A stretch of DNA of 5,597 nucleotides, taken from an uncultured Sphingomonas sp. GTDB lineage: Bacteria > Pseudomonadota > Alphaproteobacteria > Sphingomonadales > Sphingomonadaceae. Below the pieces are notes generated by a model. That model saw nothing but the letters and a program-made list of their open reading frames with translations, was not told the origin of the DNA and searched no databases. The DNA lies in NCBI GenBank assembly GCA_902806295.1, contig CADCWB010000153.1, positions 1 through 5,597 of the forward strand, read 5' to 3'. Of this stretch, positions 4,865 through 5,597 are shown piece by piece. A program made the position numbers and the translations under genes. The first letter of the stretch is position 1; the number at the start of each line of letters is the position of its first letter.

Positions 4865-5597
4865 CTACGCCGCGGCCCCTACCTCGGCGACGCCGAGCTC
4901 CTTCCGGACGGCGGGGATGATGCGGCTGCCCCAGAGCTCGATCTGCCGCAGCATGGTCTTCTGGTCGAAGTCGCCGAACTGCGTCTGGATGGCGACGTGC
5001 TTCGGGCGGAGGATCCTGATCTCCTCCACCAGACGCTCGACCACCCGGTCGACGCTGCCGACCGGCAGGTTGGCGCGCATCTGCTCGAGCGAGAGGTCGC
5101 CCGGGCTCTCCTCCTCCTTCACGAGGAAGCCGTCGTCCGAATGCTCGCGGCGGTACTTCAGCGCCTCGGAGATCCGCCGCGTGTAGCGCGCGTTCTCGAG
5201 GTAGCTCGTGACCTCGGCGTCGTCGTCGCTGGCGAAGGCGTAGCGCAGCAGGCCGACCTTGGTGTCGCCGATGTCGCGGCCTTCCCGCGCGGCAACCTTG
5301 GCGAGCCCCTCGCGCATCTGCTTCAGCTTGTCGGTGCCGTTGAGCAGGGCCGTGACGAAGAGGTTGTGGCCTTCGCGGATGGCGCGCCCCTGGACCTCCG
5401 GATGGCCCGTGGCCAGCCAGATCGGCGGCATCGGCTTCTGCACCGAACGGATGCTAATCGAGGTCGGCGGCAGCCGGATGTGCTTCCCTTCGTAGCTGAA
5501 GCCCCTCTCCGCCAGGCCGAGCTGGATGACGTCCAGGAACTCGTTGAAGATCGCGGGCGCGTCCTCGATGTTCACGCCGAAGCGGTCGAACTCGAAC
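4865..5597 (-). CDS. LLM class flavin-dependent monooxygenase (luciferase-like), C-terminal part
   Basis: The frame is open to the window edge, so the true start lies beyond 5597; the GTG at 5575 is internal because in-frame codons before it read FEFDRFG, a normal luciferase-family sequence. About 243 residues are visible, ending at TAG 4867-4865; the family is usually 340-390, so roughly the first third is missing. Visible landmarks are FEFDRFGV with the following helix, SYEGKHIRLPPTSISIRSVQ before the conserved strand PPIWLAT, the insertion-like segment YTRRISEALKYRREHSDDGF, GSVDRVVERL, and the closing IELWGSRIIPAVRKELG. Such enzymes are TIM barrels that use FMNH2 from a separate reductase and O2 to oxidise a carbon, sulfur or aldehyde substrate. 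The reductase at 2432-3442 is the obvious partner candidate. The substrate is not readable, and the active-site residues of the first barrel strands are outside the window. Confidence 0.9.
   Translation of the reverse strand, partial: FEFDRFGVNIEDAPAIFNEFLDVIQLGLAERGFSYEGKHIRLPPTSISIRSVQKPMPPIWLATGHPEVQGRAIREGHNLFVTALLNGTDKLKQMREGLAKVAAREGRDIGDTKVGLLRYAFASDDDAEVTSYLENARYTRRISEALKYRREHSDDGFLVKEEESPGDLSLEQMRANLPVGSVDRVVERLVEEIRILRPKHVAIQTQFGDFDQKTMLRQIELWGSRIIPAVRKELGVAEVGAAA

Noticed and set aside
3696..5186. Long plus-strand open frame of 496 codons opposite receptor copy 2 and the monooxygenase
   Set aside because: The translation is rich in His, Arg and Gly with no domain, and it lies antisense to two clear genes. 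High third-position GC of the minus-strand genes leaves few stops in the opposite frame.
4865..5575. A complete 236-residue oxygenase starting at GTG 5575
   Set aside because: Codons before it stay open to the window edge and read FEFDRFG, typical interior luciferase-family sequence, so the gene is cut by the window and not complete.

Overview
This is a GC-rich bacterial window in which all six genes lie on the minus strand and so read from the right edge towards the left. The composition points to a GC-rich alphaproteobacterium, plausibly Acetobacteraceae (Roseomonas-like). The two orphan Bug-type (tripartite tricarboxylate transporter, TTT) receptors, with arginine-pair signal peptides of the LGRRGLLAAP style, point the same way. 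This is inference from style and gene content; there is no taxonomic marker in the window.

Layout in transcription order: (1) 5597-4865, the C-terminal part of a luciferase-like (LLM class) flavin-dependent monooxygenase, cut by the window edge; (2) 4832-3849, a Bug-type solute receptor; (3) 3781-3491, a small protein of about 96 residues that I do not recognise, whose start is ambiguous; (4) 3442-2432, a flavin reductase fused to a MarR-like C-terminal domain, the architecture of the reductase component (C1) of 4-hydroxyphenylacetate hydroxylase; (5) a 209-base gap with a hairpin; (6) 2222-1227, a second Bug-type receptor, clearly a paralogue of the first; (7) 1223-333, an SMP-30/gluconolactonase family protein starting 3 bases after the receptor stop. 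Bases 1-332 hold no convincing gene but contain a perfect 9-bp inverted repeat and an imperfect 20-bp direct repeat.

Working model (inference): genes 1-4 form one transcription unit. The reductase would supply reduced FMN to the LLM monooxygenase, its MarR-like domain may sense the substrate or a related effector, and the receptor would bind an organic acid or related compound in the periplasm. Genes 6-7 could be a continuation of the same unit or a second unit; the SMP-30 protein would hydrolyse a lactone or ester. The substrate cannot be read from the sequence. The least explained items are the small protein, the short reading frames in front of it, and the matched pair of receptors with an uncommon GSEPD ligand loop.
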